Shown in pieces: positions 28,030-37,707 of a DNA stretch of 64,000 nucleotides. The notes under the pieces are model-generated. The model was not told the origin of the DNA, did no database searches, and saw nothing but the letters and a program-made list of their open reading frames with translations. This stretch comes from Nocardia iowensis. Lineage in GTDB: Bacteria; Actinomycetota; Actinomycetes; Mycobacteriales; Mycobacteriaceae. How positions within the stretch are numbered: the first letter of the stretch is position 1; each line of letters opens with the position of its first letter. The stretch lies in assembly GCF_019222765.1 (NCBI RefSeq), contig NZ_CP078145.1, forward strand, positions 6,262,001 to 6,326,000. Reading direction: 5' to 3'. A program made the translations under genes and the position numbers.

Positions 28030-28403
28030 CGCCAACCTCCTTCGCTAGGGCTCAGTAGCTGAACATCAACGGCATATGCAGCGGCGGCGGTGCGCCGTCG
28101 GCCGCGTCGACAGTATCGCGGGTGCCACCGACAAATCCGCCGAATTAGCCACTGAAACGAAACACTGGTAAAAGCAGAATGAGCGCCCGGCGGCTTTCAT
28201 CCGAGGGCATTCGCGAATGACAGCTGTGCCTTTCGAGCGATCTTGCTTTATCCGTAGGCGGCGATACTTAGAAGCACGGTTATCCGTCTTCGTGCAACGG
28301 CCGAGCCGGGATCCGCAGACAGTGAAATGGCGGTACCCCCTGAGGGATACCGCCATGGAACAGAACCGGTTTCGGACCGGACGGCCGCCGAAACCGCCTC
28401 CTA
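28030..28403. other. intergenic region upstream of the orphan permease
   Basis: No convincing gene. The stretch has visibly lower GC than its surroundings in 28140–28300 and a perfect 12-bp palindrome CATTCGCGAATG at 28208–28219 that could be a protein-binding site. A hairpin lies at 28329–28354. The DrrA ATPase gene expected upstream of the permease is absent. Confidence 0.5.
28329..28354 (-). terminator. terminator-like hairpin after the acyl-CoA dehydrogenase
   Basis: GGCGGTACCCC and GGGATACCGCC pair around a 4-base loop with one mismatch, 50 bases downstream of the dehydrogenase stop on the minus strand. Confidence 0.55.
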
Positions 28404-29549
28404 TCAGGACAGTTTCAAGCTGCGCCCGATGATTTCCTTCATGATCTCGGTGGTGCCGCCGTAGATGGTCTGGACACGAGCGTCCATGTAAGCCTTGGCG
28501 ATCGGGTATTCCTTCATGTAGCCGTAGCCTCCGTGCAGCTGGAGACAGCGGTCGATGAGCTCGACCTGCTCCTCGGTGCTCCACCACTTGGCCATCGCGG
28601 CGTCCTCGACGGAGAGCCTGCCCGCGTTGAGGTCTTCGATGAAGCGGTCGACCAGGACGCGGACGGCCGTGGTCTTGGTGGCCAGTTCGGCGAGGACGAA
28701 ACGGGTGTTCTGGAAGGTGCCGATCGGCTTGCCGAAGGCCTTGCGGTCGCGCACGTACTGGATGGTCATGTCCAGGCACGCCTCCATCGCGGCGGCCGCC
28801 ATCACGGCGATGGACAGGCGCTCCTGCGGCAGGTTCTGCATCAGGTGGATGAAGCCCGCACCCTCCTGGCCGAGCAGGTTGGCGGCGGGGACGCGCACGT
28901 CGGTGAAGCTCAGCTCCGCGGTGTCCTGCGCCTTCAGGCCGAGCTTGTCCAGGTTGCGACCGCGCTCGAAGCCGGGCATGCCGCGCTCGACGACGAGCAA
29001 GCTGAAGCCCATCGCGCCCTTATCGGGGTCGGTCTGCGCGACCACGATGACGATGTCGGAGTTGATGCCGTTGGTAATGAACGTCTTGGCGCCGTTGAGC
29101 ACCCAGTCGTCACCGTCACGGACCGCGCGGGTCTTGATGCCCTGTAGGTCGGAACCGGTACCGGGCTCGGTCATCGCGATCGCGGTGATGATCTCACCGG
29201 CACAGAAGCCGGGCAGCCAGCGCTGCTTCTGCTCCTCGTTGGCCAGTTCCAGCAGATACGGTGCGATCACATCGTTGTGCAGCGCGAAACCGAGGCCGGA
29301 GTACTGGCCGCGGACCGACTCCTCGGCGACGATCGCGTTGTAGCGGAAATCCTTGACCCCGCCGCCGCCGTACTCCTCCGGCATGGCCATCCCGAGGAAG
29401 CCCTGCTTGCCGGCCTCGAGCCAGACCGAGCGGTCGACGATCCCCTGCTCTTCCCACTTCGCGTGGTTCGGTGCGACGTGCTGATCGAGAAACTTGCGGA
29501 ACGACTCCCGGAACAAATCGTGTTCGGGTTCGAACAGTGTGCGCTCCAC
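28404..29549 (-). CDS. acyl-CoA dehydrogenase (FadE family)
   Basis: A 381-residue flavoprotein that introduces the 2,3-double bond in an acyl-CoA during beta-oxidation or branched-chain catabolism. The signatures are AMTEPGTGSDLQGIKTRA (signature 1, ~124–141), QLHGGYGYMKEYPIAKAYMDAR (signature 2), and the closing IYGGTTEIMKEIIGRSL, where the Glu of TTEI is near the catalytic site. The N-terminal MERTLFEPEHDLFRESFRKF is typical of mycobacterial FadE long-chain-type members. GTG 29549 has CTAGGAGGTTGGT upstream. Chain length is unresolved. Confidence 0.92.
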   Translation of the reverse strand: MERTLFEPEHDLFRESFRKFLDQHVAPNHAKWEEQGIVDRSVWLEAGKQGFLGMAMPEEYGGGGVKDFRYNAIVAEESVRGQYSGLGFALHNDVIAPYLLELANEEQKQRWLPGFCAGEIITAIAMTEPGTGSDLQGIKTRAVRDGDDWVLNGAKTFITNGINSDIVIVVAQTDPDKGAMGFSLLVVERGMPGFERGRNLDKLGLKAQDTAELSFTDVRVPAANLLGQEGAGFIHLMQNLPQERLSIAVMAAAAMEACLDMTIQYVRDRKAFGKPIGTFQNTRFVLAELATKTTAVRVLVDRFIEDLNAGRLSVEDAAMAKWWSTEEQVELIDRCLQLHGGYGYMKEYPIAKAYMDARVQTIYGGTTEIMKEIIGRSLKLS

Positions 29550-29803
29550 ACCAACCTCCTAGTGACCACACGGGCCGGTCCACACCGACCGTCGTTGTCC
29601 CATACGGTACCCGGAACGAGAATCACAGTTCACTTCTGGGCTGGAATCGTTGCCTCACCAGGAGTGGTGCCAGCAGTCTCGGAAGAAGATCGAGATTCCT
29701 GACAAACCACACGGGCGCGGCGGTGTCCTCGACCACAGAATTTCGACGCGGTGTTAACCCGCTGTCCAACTTTTGGTGAACATCGGCATGCGACGGTTGG
29801 GCC

Positions 29804-31798
29804 ATGGCGGCGACCCTCATCGCGACGGCTCCGACCGGCTCCGTTGCCTCTTCCCCCGGCTCAACAACCCTGCCACCGGCGCGTCCGGTGGAACGTCTCG
29901 GACTGGCAGTGCTGCTGCTCGGTACCGCGATCACGTACCTGTGGCACATCACCGTCAACGGGATGGCCAACAACTACTACGCGGGGGCGGCCTGGTCCGG
30001 GGCACAGAACTGGAAGGCACTGCTGTTCGGATCGCTCGACCCAGGCAACTTCATCACCGTCGACAAGCCACCGGTGTCCCAGTGGATCATGGGGCTGTCC
30101 GGGCAGCTGTTCGGGTTCAGCAGCGCGAGCATGCTGGTACCGCAGGCGCTGATGGCGGTCGGCGCGGTGGCGCTGTTGCACGCGGCGGTGACGCGCGCGA
30201 CCGGCAGCCGAGGCGCCGGACTGCTCGCCGGTCTGGCGCTGGCGGCAACTCCGGTGGCGGCCATGATGTTTCGGTTCAATCACCCGGACGCGGTGCTGGT
30301 GCTGTTGATGACCGCGTCCGCCTACTGCACGATCAGGGCGCTGGAGCGGGCGAACGGGCGCTGGTTGATGCTGGCCGGTGTCGCGCTCGGGTTCGCGTTT
30401 CTGGCGAAGCTGCTCGAAGGGCTGATGGTGCTGCCGGCGCTGGCGCTCACCTACCTGATCGTCGCGCCTACCTCGTTGCGGAATCGGTTGTGGCACTTGG
30501 TCGGTGGCGCTTCGGCGCTGATCGTTTCGGCCGGCTGGTATGTGCTGCTCACTGCCGTCTGGCCGCCCTCGTCGCGGCCGTACCTGGCCGGGTCTTCGGA
30601 CAACACGTTCATGGATTCGGTGCTGGGGTTCAACGGCTTCGGCCGGTTTCTCGGCCATACTCCCTCGGCCGGTCGGATCGATCTGCCGTCCGGTTACCAA
30701 GCGCCGCCAGGGCTGTTGCAGAGCTTCAATGATTTCGGGTCGCCGGGGCTCGGCCGACTGTTCACGGGTGAGAGCGGGTTCGAGATCTCGTGGTTGGTTC
30801 CTGCCGCGCTGTTGGCGTTCGTGCTGGTCCTCGCCTCGCGGTGGGGGTTGCCGCGCACCGATCCGATTCGTGGTGCGGCGCTGGTCTTCGGGCTGTGGCT
30901 GATCATCGTCGGCGGCGCGTTCAGTGCGATGGGGGCTATCGAGCACTCGTATTACACACTCGCGCTCGCACCCGCGGCGGCCGGGACGGTCGCCGTCGGC
31001 GTGCACGAGCTGTGGCTGCGGCGCGAGGAGGCGTTCGGCAAGCTCGGCGCCGCTGCTCTCGTTTTGACCATGGGGGTGTGGGCTTTCGTTGTGCTGCAAC
31101 GGAATTCCGATTGGATGCCATGGCTGCGCTGGACGATCGCGGCGACCGCGGTAGTCGCCGCGTTCGGTCTGGTGATTACGGCGATACCGGCCACGGCTGC
31201 GTGGCGTACGGTGTGCGCTAGGGCGACAACGGTTTTGGTGGTCATCGGCGTGCTCGCTGGACTCGGCGGGTCGACCGCCTATGCGGCGGCGACGCTGCCT
31301 CAGGCGCACGGCGGGCGCAGTCCCGTTGTCGGTCCGGCCAAACCCGTGGAGACCGGGATCGCGGCTCTCATCCGGCGGCAGACGCAGAACTTCGCCGATG
31401 GTGGGGCGTTCACCAATCCGCAGCTCGTCACGATGCTGATGAACACGACGACCACCTGGTCGGCCGCGGTGGATCGGGGATCGATCGCCGCCGCACTGGA
31501 ATTGGCCAGCCGCACACCGGTGATCGCGATCGGCGGGTTCGCTACGCAGGATCCGGTGCCGACGCTCGAGCAGTTCCAGGAGATCGTGGCCCGTCATCAA
31601 CTGACCTATTACCTGGTGCAGGAGATGCAACTCCCCGCGTCATGGCGAGTGCCAGGGCAGCCCGGTACTGCGCCGCCGTCCGACAAGCCGTGGCAAGTGA
31701 CCGGAAAGCCGGAGATCGCGGACTGGGTGTCGCACCACTACACCGCCACGCGTATCGGCAATATCGCGGTGTATGACTTACGGCCACAACCGAATTGA
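29804..31798 (+). CDS. ArnT/PMT-like membrane glycosyltransferase (GT39/GT83 type)
   Basis: A 664-residue protein with about twelve membrane helices and a soluble C-terminal domain. The first loop carries the acidic, aromatic motif region MANNYYAGAAWSGAQNWKALLFG and DPGNFITVDKPPVSQWIMG, which fits the dolichyl/polyprenyl-phosphate-sugar-dependent transferase fold. MFRFNHPDAVLVLLM follows a later helix. It would transfer a sugar from a polyprenyl phosphate to a cell-envelope acceptor. It is divergent from the acyl-CoA dehydrogenase across ~250 bases and converges on the acyltransferase with 19 bases between stops. Donor and acceptor are unknown. Confidence 0.85.
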   Translation: MAATLIATAPTGSVASSPGSTTLPPARPVERLGLAVLLLGTAITYLWHITVNGMANNYYAGAAWSGAQNWKALLFGSLDPGNFITVDKPPVSQWIMGLSGQLFGFSSASMLVPQALMAVGAVALLHAAVTRATGSRGAGLLAGLALAATPVAAMMFRFNHPDAVLVLLMTASAYCTIRALERANGRWLMLAGVALGFAFLAKLLEGLMVLPALALTYLIVAPTSLRNRLWHLVGGASALIVSAGWYVLLTAVWPPSSRPYLAGSSDNTFMDSVLGFNGFGRFLGHTPSAGRIDLPSGYQAPPGLLQSFNDFGSPGLGRLFTGESGFEISWLVPAALLAFVLVLASRWGLPRTDPIRGAALVFGLWLIIVGGAFSAMGAIEHSYYTLALAPAAAGTVAVGVHELWLRREEAFGKLGAAALVLTMGVWAFVVLQRNSDWMPWLRWTIAATAVVAAFGLVITAIPATAAWRTVCARATTVLVVIGVLAGLGGSTAYAAATLPQAHGGRSPVVGPAKPVETGIAALIRRQTQNFADGGAFTNPQLVTMLMNTTTTWSAAVDRGSIAAALELASRTPVIAIGGFATQDPVPTLEQFQEIVARHQLTYYLVQEMQLPASWRVPGQPGTAPPSDKPWQVTGKPEIADWVSHHYTATRIGNIAVYDLRPQPN

Positions 31799-31817
31799 CC
31801 TGCACCGTGCGCCACGG

Positions 31818-32723
31818 TCAGCGCTGGAGCCAGCCTCGCATGCGGCCGAGGAGGGTGCGGCCGGAGTCGCGGGCGCGTTCGGCGAAGAGGAATTTCAGTT
31901 CCTCCTCGAGGGCCTTGCGGACTACGTCGCGCAATTCCTTTGCGGCCGAGCCGAGGTCTTCCGCGTCGCGCCAGGGAGCCGGGTCGATCGGAGCACCCGC
32001 GGAGAAGTAGAAGCGTTCGGGGCGCGGGATGGCGGTGGGGCCGAGGCCGCGCAGCAGCGGGGGTGTCAGTTCGGGGTTGAGGCCGAGGGCTTCGACGGTC
32101 CAGCGCAGCGGGCGCAGCAGGGGGTGGTCGCCGTCGATCACGATGTCGTAGGCGTCGTCGACGCCGATCATCGCGATGGGCACGATCGGCGCGCCCGCTT
32201 CGATGGCCATGCGGGCGAAGCCGGTGCGGCCCTCCCATTTGAGGACGTACTTCTCGTTCTTGCGGCGCACCGCTTCTCGGCCGCCGCCGGGGAACACGAT
32301 CACGGCGTCGCCGCGCTTCAGCAGGGCGAGGCAGTTGCCGCGGGTGCCGCGGACCGCGCCGTAGCGGTGCAGGAAGTGCCGCAGGCCGGGGACCGCGATC
32401 AGCACGTTCTCCGCGAGGCCGCGGATCAGGCGACCGCGGCGGCGCAGCACCTCGGGCAGCAGCAGCGGGGCGTCGATGCCGCCCATCAGGTTGTGGTTGC
32501 CGACGAGCAGGACGGGACCCTCGGCCGGAATGTTCTCCAGCCCGTAGAACCGTGGACTCGTCCAAGCCCGCAACGGCGCGAGCAGCGCCTCGATCACTCG
32601 AAGATCGCTGTCGGTCAGCGAAACCGCCAACGGCGCACCATCGCTGAGTTCTGGTTCGTCGAGCAGCAGAGCACCGGACGGCCGAACTCCGGAATCGGCC
32701 GAGCCAGAACGGTCGTGCGACAT
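31818..32723 (-). CDS. lysophospholipid acyltransferase family protein
   Basis: A 301-residue PlsC-like acyltransferase. The catalytic motif reads GNHNLMGGIDAP, in which the Asp follows the His by seven positions (H-X6-D) instead of the usual H-X4-D. Similar spacings occur in DAGAT/TMEM68-like members. The glycerol-phosphate motif is VIVFPGGGREA, and IVPIAMIGVDDAY is the late family block. ATG 32723 has AGGAGGG upstream; the longer frame to 32798 has none. It probably acylates a lysophospholipid or diacylglycerol at the membrane. Confidence 0.82.
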   Translation of the reverse strand: MSHDRSGSADSGVRPSGALLLDEPELSDGAPLAVSLTDSDLRVIEALLAPLRAWTSPRFYGLENIPAEGPVLLVGNHNLMGGIDAPLLLPEVLRRRGRLIRGLAENVLIAVPGLRHFLHRYGAVRGTRGNCLALLKRGDAVIVFPGGGREAVRRKNEKYVLKWEGRTGFARMAIEAGAPIVPIAMIGVDDAYDIVIDGDHPLLRPLRWTVEALGLNPELTPPLLRGLGPTAIPRPERFYFSAGAPIDPAPWRDAEDLGSAAKELRDVVRKALEEELKFLFAERARDSGRTLLGRMRGWLQR

Positions 32724-33001
32724 ACATCCCTCCTGATGTCGACCCGAACGATACCGTAACGAAATCCACTGTGTCGCACCGAATGTGAGCCCAGCCACAG
32801 TCCAACCGGTCTGCTATCGGCCCCCGCCCCCGCACCCCACCGCCCAAAACCCCACCCTGCCTGCCGCGCACCAATTCTCCCCCCGCCCCCGAATTTGCTA
32901 GCAATTTCCGCCGCACCAAAACAATTCGCGCGCGACCATGTCTCGTATGCGCCAGACGGCTCACGACGGCTGCCCGTTGGGCGGCCCCACGTTTGGTCAG
33001 C
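32724..33001. other. C-rich intergenic DNA
   Basis: No gene is seen. On the + strand 32818–32895 is strongly C-rich with short runs of C broken by A or G, which could form an i-motif/G-quadruplex on opposite strands. It leads into the tandem repeats that start at 33002. Confidence 0.4.
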
Positions 33002-33210
33002 GGGACATGACTCCCGGCAAAGTGCGAGTAAGCCCTCAGTGAAGTCCCACTCGCCCGATCACCTACTCGGGTAGGTGCCTCGCTGGGACATGGCTGCGGC
33101 GAAGTGCAAGTGAGCCCTCAGTGAAGTCCCGCTCGGCCGATTACCTACGCCGGTAGGCCCCTTGCTGGGGACATGCTGCGACAAAGTGCGAGTAAACCCT
33201 CGGTGGGGTC
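33002..33210. repeat. 83-bp tandem repeat, about 2.5 copies
   Basis: Copies start at 33002, 33085 and 33168, each with GGGACATG, exactly 83 bases apart. Each contains AAGTGCGAGTAAGCCCTCAGT-type sequence, a GTCCC block and a CCGAT-N-ACCTAC-N-GGTAGG inverted element. Copies 1 and 2 are about 80% identical by eye; copy 3 changes into the 23-bp repeat part-way. No gene covers it. Confidence 0.85.
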
Positions 33211-33347
33211 CCGGTCGGTGCCGATCAGCACTCCGGTCAGTGCTGATCACTACTCCCGGCCGACGCTGATCGCTACACCCGGCCGGTGCTGACCCCTACG
33301 CCCGGCCAGTGCTGACCCCTACACCCGGCCGGTGCTGACCTCTACTC
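33211..33347. repeat. 23-bp tandem repeat, six copies
   Basis: Units start at 33211, 33233, 33256, 33279, 33302 and 33325 with consensus CCGGCCGGTGCTGACC plus CCTACAC. The first unit is 22 bases and the rest 23. The hflX stop codon (33342–33344) lies inside the sixth unit. Units resemble the CCGAT/ACCTAC end of the adjoining 83-bp repeat, so they probably grew from it. Units are contiguous without spacers, so this is not CRISPR. Confidence 0.88.
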
Positions 33348-34931
33348 CGGGCCGTGGCCGTTGGTTTCCGGCGCACCGGCGGTGCTTGCGTGGGCGTACT
33401 CCGAGAGGGCCGCGGCCAACGAGTGGGGGACGCGGGCGTGGACTCGGGTGCCGCCTTCCTCGTGGGTTGAGGCGATGATGCGGCCGTCGGCGTGGATTCG
33501 GGCGAGTAGGTCGCCGCGGCTGTACGGGAGCAGGACACTGACTTCTACGTCGAGGCCGCCGAGTACCTCGGCCAGGCGGTCGCGCAGGGCGTCGATGCCG
33601 AGGCCGGTGTGGGCGGAGACGAAGGCCGCGTCGGGGAGTTGGCCGCGCAGGCGGGTGAGCGCCATCGGGTCAAGTGCGTCGATCTTGTTGACCACCAGCA
33701 GTTCCGGCGGGGCGGCGGTGCCCTGCTCCTTGATCACGTCGGTGATCACCTCGCGGACCGCCTTGATCTGTTCGGCGGGCAGCGAGTCGGAGCCGTCGAC
33801 CACGTGCAGTAGCAGGTCGGCGCCGGTCACTTCCTCCAGCGTCGACCGGAATGCCTCGACCAGCTGGGTCGGCAGGTGCCGGACGAAACCGACGGTGTCG
33901 GTGAACACGACTTCGCGGCCGTCGTCGAGATCGGCGCGGCGGGTGGTCGGGTCAAGGGTGGCGAACAGTGCGTCCTGTACCAGCAGTCCGGCGCCGGTCA
34001 GCGCGTTCATCAGGCTGGACTTGCCCGCGTTGGTGTAACCGACGATCGCGACCGACGGGATGCCGCTGGAATTGCGGCGGGCCCGCATGGTGTCGCGCGC
34101 GGTCTTCATCTCGCGGATCTCGCGGCGCAGCTTGGCCATCCGCTCCCGAATGCGGCGACGATCGGTTTCGATCTTCGTCTCACCGGGACCACGCAGACCC
34201 ACACCGCCACCGTTGCCACCCGCGCGGCCACCGGCCTGGCGGGACATGGACTCACCCCAACCGCGCAGGCGCGGCAGCATGTATTCCATCTGGGCCAGCG
34301 CGACCTGCGCCTTGCCCTCGCGGGAGGTGGCGTGCTGGGCGAAGATGTCCAGGATCAGCGCGGTCCGGTCGATCACCTTAACCTTGACGACCTTCTCCAG
34401 CGCGGTCAGCTGCGCCGGGGTCAGTTCACCGTCGCAGATCACCGTGTCGGCTCCGGTTTCCAGCACAACGGCGCGCAGCTCGTCGGCCTTGCCCGAGCCG
34501 ATGTAGGTGGCCGGGTCCGGCTTGTCCCGACGCTGGATGAGTCCTTCGAGCACCTCGGAGCCTGCGGTCTCGGCGAGCGCGGCCAGTTCGGTCATGCTCG
34601 CGTCGGCCTGCGCCGCGCTACCCGTGGTCCACACGCCGACCAGCACGACCCGTTCCAGGCGCAGCTGCCGGTACTCGACCTCGGTGATGTCGGTGAGCTC
34701 GGTGGACAGCCCGGCGACTCGGCGCAGCGAGCTGCGTTCGTCGAGCTGCATCTCGCCGACCGTCGGCTCGGCGGGGGTCCAGCCGCCGGACCGCTTCATC
34801 CGCGCGGCGTGCTCGGCGACCACATCGCCGGTCGCGGCGTCGTCGGTAGCCGTATCGTCGAGCTGGATGGCGTCATCGGCCGCCTCGGTGAAGTCGTCGG
34901 CCGGAGTGAATTCATACGTCTTTTTCGTCAT
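33342..34931 (-). CDS. hflX: ribosome-associated GTPase HflX
   Basis: A 529-residue HflX, which in bacteria splits or rescues stalled ribosomes. A ~75-residue acidic N-terminal extension precedes the HflX domain (YRQLRLERVVLVGVW, then YIGSGKADEL). The glycine-rich linker GGRAGGNGGGVGLRGPGETKIETDRR follows, and then the GTPase: G1 GYTNAGKSS, G3 DTVGFVRHLP, G4 NKID. The ATG at 34931 was chosen; the frame remains open upstream, but the coding pattern changes. The 3' end runs into a tandem repeat that supplies its stop codon. It shares direction with dapF and miaA. Confidence 0.94.
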   Translation of the reverse strand: MTKKTYEFTPADDFTEAADDAIQLDDTATDDAATGDVVAEHAARMKRSGGWTPAEPTVGEMQLDERSSLRRVAGLSTELTDITEVEYRQLRLERVVLVGVWTTGSAAQADASMTELAALAETAGSEVLEGLIQRRDKPDPATYIGSGKADELRAVVLETGADTVICDGELTPAQLTALEKVVKVKVIDRTALILDIFAQHATSREGKAQVALAQMEYMLPRLRGWGESMSRQAGGRAGGNGGGVGLRGPGETKIETDRRRIRERMAKLRREIREMKTARDTMRARRNSSGIPSVAIVGYTNAGKSSLMNALTGAGLLVQDALFATLDPTTRRADLDDGREVVFTDTVGFVRHLPTQLVEAFRSTLEEVTGADLLLHVVDGSDSLPAEQIKAVREVITDVIKEQGTAAPPELLVVNKIDALDPMALTRLRGQLPDAAFVSAHTGLGIDALRDRLAEVLGGLDVEVSVLLPYSRGDLLARIHADGRIIASTHEEGGTRVHARVPHSLAAALSEYAHASTAGAPETNGHGPE

Positions 34932-35017
34932 ACAAGGTCCATGGTCCCACGAGGTACCGACATAGCGCATCGGGATATTGCCCACGCCGTCCGCCGGTGT
35001 GTCGCGGGCCGGCGGTT

Positions 35018-35908
35018 TCAGCGGCTCTGCCACCAGCTCTCGGCGAGGGTGCCCGAGGCGACCAGCACCGAGGGGCCGCGCAGCCAGGCGGTGCCGTTGG
35101 CGAGCCGGACTGTGACCTCGCCGCCCGGAATCCGCACGCGCACCTCCCCGCTGTCGGTGGCGATCCGGAAACCGTCGCGGGCCAGTGCCGCCGCGGCCGC
35201 CGCGACGGTCCCGGTTCCGCAGGAACGGGTTTCGCCGACGCCGCGTTCGTAGACGCGCATGTCGACAGAGCGGTCGGCGTCGAGCGCGGTCACGATCTCC
35301 ACATTGACGCCGTGCGGGAACAGGTCCGGGTCGTAGCCGGGCGGCACGGTGAGGTCGAGTTTGGCCAGCCCTTCCGCGGACAGGCCGGGATCGACGCAGG
35401 CCAGGTGTGGGTTGCCGACATCGATGCCGAGGCCGGAGTACCCCCACCCGGCCACGGTCGCGGTGGATTCGCCCAGTTCGCGCACGACACCCATCTCGGT
35501 GGTGACGTCACCGTCGACCGCGGTGGCGGCGTGCACGGTGGCCGGACGACCGCCCGCGCGGCTGCCGACGACGAATTCGTGCCTCGTCTCCAGGCCGGAA
35601 GCCACCAGGTAGTGCGCGAATACACGGGTGCCGTTCCCGCACATCTCGGCGATCGAGCCGTCGGCGTTGCGATAGTCCATGAACCAGTCGCTGTCGCGCA
35701 CCCCGTCGGGGAGCTCGGCGAGCACGCCCGCGTCGCGCAACGCACCGGCCCGCGCCACCCTCAGCACACCGTCGGCGCCCAGTCCGCGCTGCCGGTCGCA
35801 CAGCGCGCTGACCCGCTCGGCGGTCAGCTCCAGCCGAACCTCGAGATCCGGCAGCAGCACGAAGTCGTTCTCGGTGCCGTGGCCCTTGGTGAACGCGATG
35901 TCGGACAC
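35018..35908 (-). CDS. dapF: diaminopimelate epimerase
   Basis: A 296-residue DapF, which converts L,L- to meso-diaminopimelate for lysine and peptidoglycan synthesis. The two catalytic cysteines are in [11 protein letters not shown] (~residue 89) and [15 protein letters not shown] (~residue 230). The start [14 protein letters not shown] is the family opening. GTG 35908 has GGTAGGGAGA upstream. It lies in the conserved actinobacterial order dapF–methyltransferase–miaA. Confidence 0.96.
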   Translation of the reverse strand: MSDIAFTKGHGTENDFVLLPDLEVRLELTAERVSALCDRQRGLGADGVLRVARAGALRDAGVLAELPDGVRDSDWFMDYRNADGSIAEMCGNGTRVFAHYLVASGLETRHEFVVGSRAGGRPATVHAATAVDGDVTTEMGVVRELGESTATVAGWGYSGLGIDVGNPHLACVDPGLSAEGLAKLDLTVPPGYDPDLFPHGVNVEIVTALDADRSVDMRVYERGVGETRSCGTGTVAAAAAALARDGFRIATDSGEVRVRIPGGEVTVRLANGTAWLRGPSVLVASGTLAESWWQSR

Positions 35909-35932
35909 GTGCGTGTTCTCCCTACCTTGTCG

Positions 35933-36769
35933 TCACTTGGCAAACGTCCGCCGCTGCCGCGAAATTTCGTACAGCGCGACGGCGGCCGCTGAGGGTGCGC
36001 CGAGCGAGCTCGCGGTGCCGCCCATCGGAATGTGCACCATATCGTCGCAGGCCGCCTGCCAGGCGGCGCTCATCCCGCTGGTCTCGTTGCCGATGACGAG
36101 GATGGTGGCCTCGGTGAAGTCGTAGTCGTAGGCCGCCCGCGGGCCGTTCTCGTCGGTGCCGATGATCCGGGTGGGGATGCCACGGCGCACCTGCCGGTCC
36201 CGGAATTCGACGACCTGTGCGGCCCCGGCCGCGCGCAGCACCGGCATGGCGAACAGCGAGCCGGTCGACGCGCGGACGGCCTGCGGGTCGTACTGGTCGG
36301 CGCCGTGTCCGGTGACGATCACGCCGCTGGCGCCGAACGCGTCGGCCGATCGGATCAGCGTACCGAGATTACCCGGCGAGTTCGGGCGATCGAACACCAC
36401 GACGACGGGTGCGTCCTCACCCGGCTCCCCCGGCTCGAAGGTGTCGAGTTCCTGCTGCCGCGACACCGCGACGGCCACCAGTTCCGGTATGCCGCCGACC
36501 TTTTCGCCGAGTTCGGCCATCAACTCCGGGACCAGGCCGACCTGCGGGACCTCGCTGGTGTCCAGCAGTTCCCTGGCCCAGCTCGACAGCTCCGGGGCGC
36601 CGAGGCGGTAGAGCAGCGTCTCCAGCGGCCAGTCGTTGGCGACGGCCTGGGTGATCGGACGCACGCCCTGTACCAGGAAGCGGCCGTCCCGGTGGCGTTT
36701 GGTCCGGTTATTGAGGTAGGCCTGCCACACCTGGACGGAGGCGTTGCGGGTGCTCACACGTCGGGTCAC
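35933..36769 (-). CDS. TrmH family RNA 2'-O-methyltransferase (SpoU)
   Basis: A 278-residue SPOUT methyltransferase. An N-terminal substrate-binding domain (residues ~10–95, [21 protein letters not shown]) precedes the knotted domain with [24 protein letters not shown] (motif 1), [11 protein letters not shown] (motif 2) and [23 protein letters not shown] (motif 3). It would methylate a ribose in tRNA or rRNA. GTG 36769 overlaps the miaA stop as GTGA. The GTG at 36757 is an alternative. The target nucleotide is not predictable. Confidence 0.88.
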   Translation of the reverse strand: MTRRVSTRNASVQVWQAYLNNRTKRHRDGRFLVQGVRPITQAVANDWPLETLLYRLGAPELSSWARELLDTSEVPQVGLVPELMAELGEKVGGIPELVAVAVSRQQELDTFEPGEPGEDAPVVVVFDRPNSPGNLGTLIRSADAFGASGVIVTGHGADQYDPQAVRASTGSLFAMPVLRAAGAAQVVEFRDRQVRRGIPTRIIGTDENGPRAAYDYDFTEATILVIGNETSGMSAAWQAACDDMVHIPMGGTASSLGAPSAAAVALYEISRQRRTFAK

Positions 36770-37707
36770 TGCGGTGTCCGTTCTTTCTCGTCGAGCAGGG
36801 CGAGCGTGGTCGCCACCAGATCGGGGGCGGCGCCGTTCACCCAGCGCACCCTGGGGTCGCGACGGAACCACGAGCGCTGCCGCCGGACGTAGCGTCGCGT
36901 GCCGATCAGGGTGCGTTCTTGCGCGTGCTTCAGGTCGTATTCGTTGTCGAGGTACGACAGGACTTGTGCGTAGCCGATGGCGCGCCGGGCGGTGACGCCG
37001 TCGCGCAGGCCGCGGTCGATCAGGGCCCGTACTTCGTCGACGAGTCCGGCGGCGAACATCAGCTCGGTGCGGCGTTCGATCCGCTCGTCCAATTCGGCGG
37101 TGTCGCGGTCGACGCCGATGATCACCGTGCCCCAGCGCGGCCTGCCGATCTCCGGCGCCGAGGCGGCGAACGGCTTGCCGGTGAGTTCGACGACTTCGAG
37201 GGCGCGCACCATGCGGCGTCCGTCGGTGGGCAGGATGGTGGCCGCCGCCGCGGGATCGGCCTGCCGCAACGCGGCGTGCACGGCTTCGACACCGCCCTCG
37301 GCGAGCACCGTCTCCCAGCGGGCGCGCACGGCCGGGTCGGTGGCCGGGAACTCCCACTTGTCCAGCAGCGCTTGGACATACATCATCGAGCCGCCGACGA
37401 TGACCGGGACGTGCCCGCGCGCCATGATCGCCGCCACGTCGGCGCTCGCCGCGGACTGATAGGCGGCGACGGTCGCGGTTTCGGTCACGTCGAGGACATC
37501 GAGTTGGTGATGCGGGATGTCACGCCGCTCGGCGACGGTGAGTTTCGCGGTCCCGACGTCCATGCCGCGGTAGAGCTGCATCGCGTCGATGTTGACGATC
37601 TCGCCGCCGAGCCGTTCGGCGAGGTCGAGGCCGAGGTCGGACTTGCCGGTGGCGGTCGGGCCGACAACGGCGATCGGGGTGATGCCGGATTCGGTCACGG
37701 CCGCCAC
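36766..37707 (-). CDS. miaA: tRNA dimethylallyltransferase MiaA
   Basis: A 313-residue MiaA, which adds the dimethylallyl group to A37 of tRNAs reading UNN codons. Walker A is [15 protein letters not shown] (~16–30), followed by [15 protein letters not shown] and [10 protein letters not shown], and the later [12 protein letters not shown]. MiaB, which thiomethylates the same base, is also in the window. GTG start. It overlaps the upstream LigB-like gene by 13 bases and the downstream methyltransferase by 4. Confidence 0.96.
   Translation of the reverse strand: MAAVTESGITPIAVVGPTATGKSDLGLDLAERLGGEIVNIDAMQLYRGMDVGTAKLTVAERRDIPHHQLDVLDVTETATVAAYQSAASADVAAIMARGHVPVIVGGSMMYVQALLDKWEFPATDPAVRARWETVLAEGGVEAVHAALRQADPAAAATILPTDGRRMVRALEVVELTGKPFAASAPEIGRPRWGTVIIGVDRDTAELDERIERRTELMFAAGLVDEVRALIDRGLRDGVTARRAIGYAQVLSYLDNEYDLKHAQERTLIGTRRYVRRQRSWFRRDPRVRWVNGAAPDLVATTLALLDEKERTPQ

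Noticed and set aside
33211..33347. CRISPR array
   Set aside because: The 23-bp units are contiguous with no spacers, vary between copies and have no cas genes nearby.
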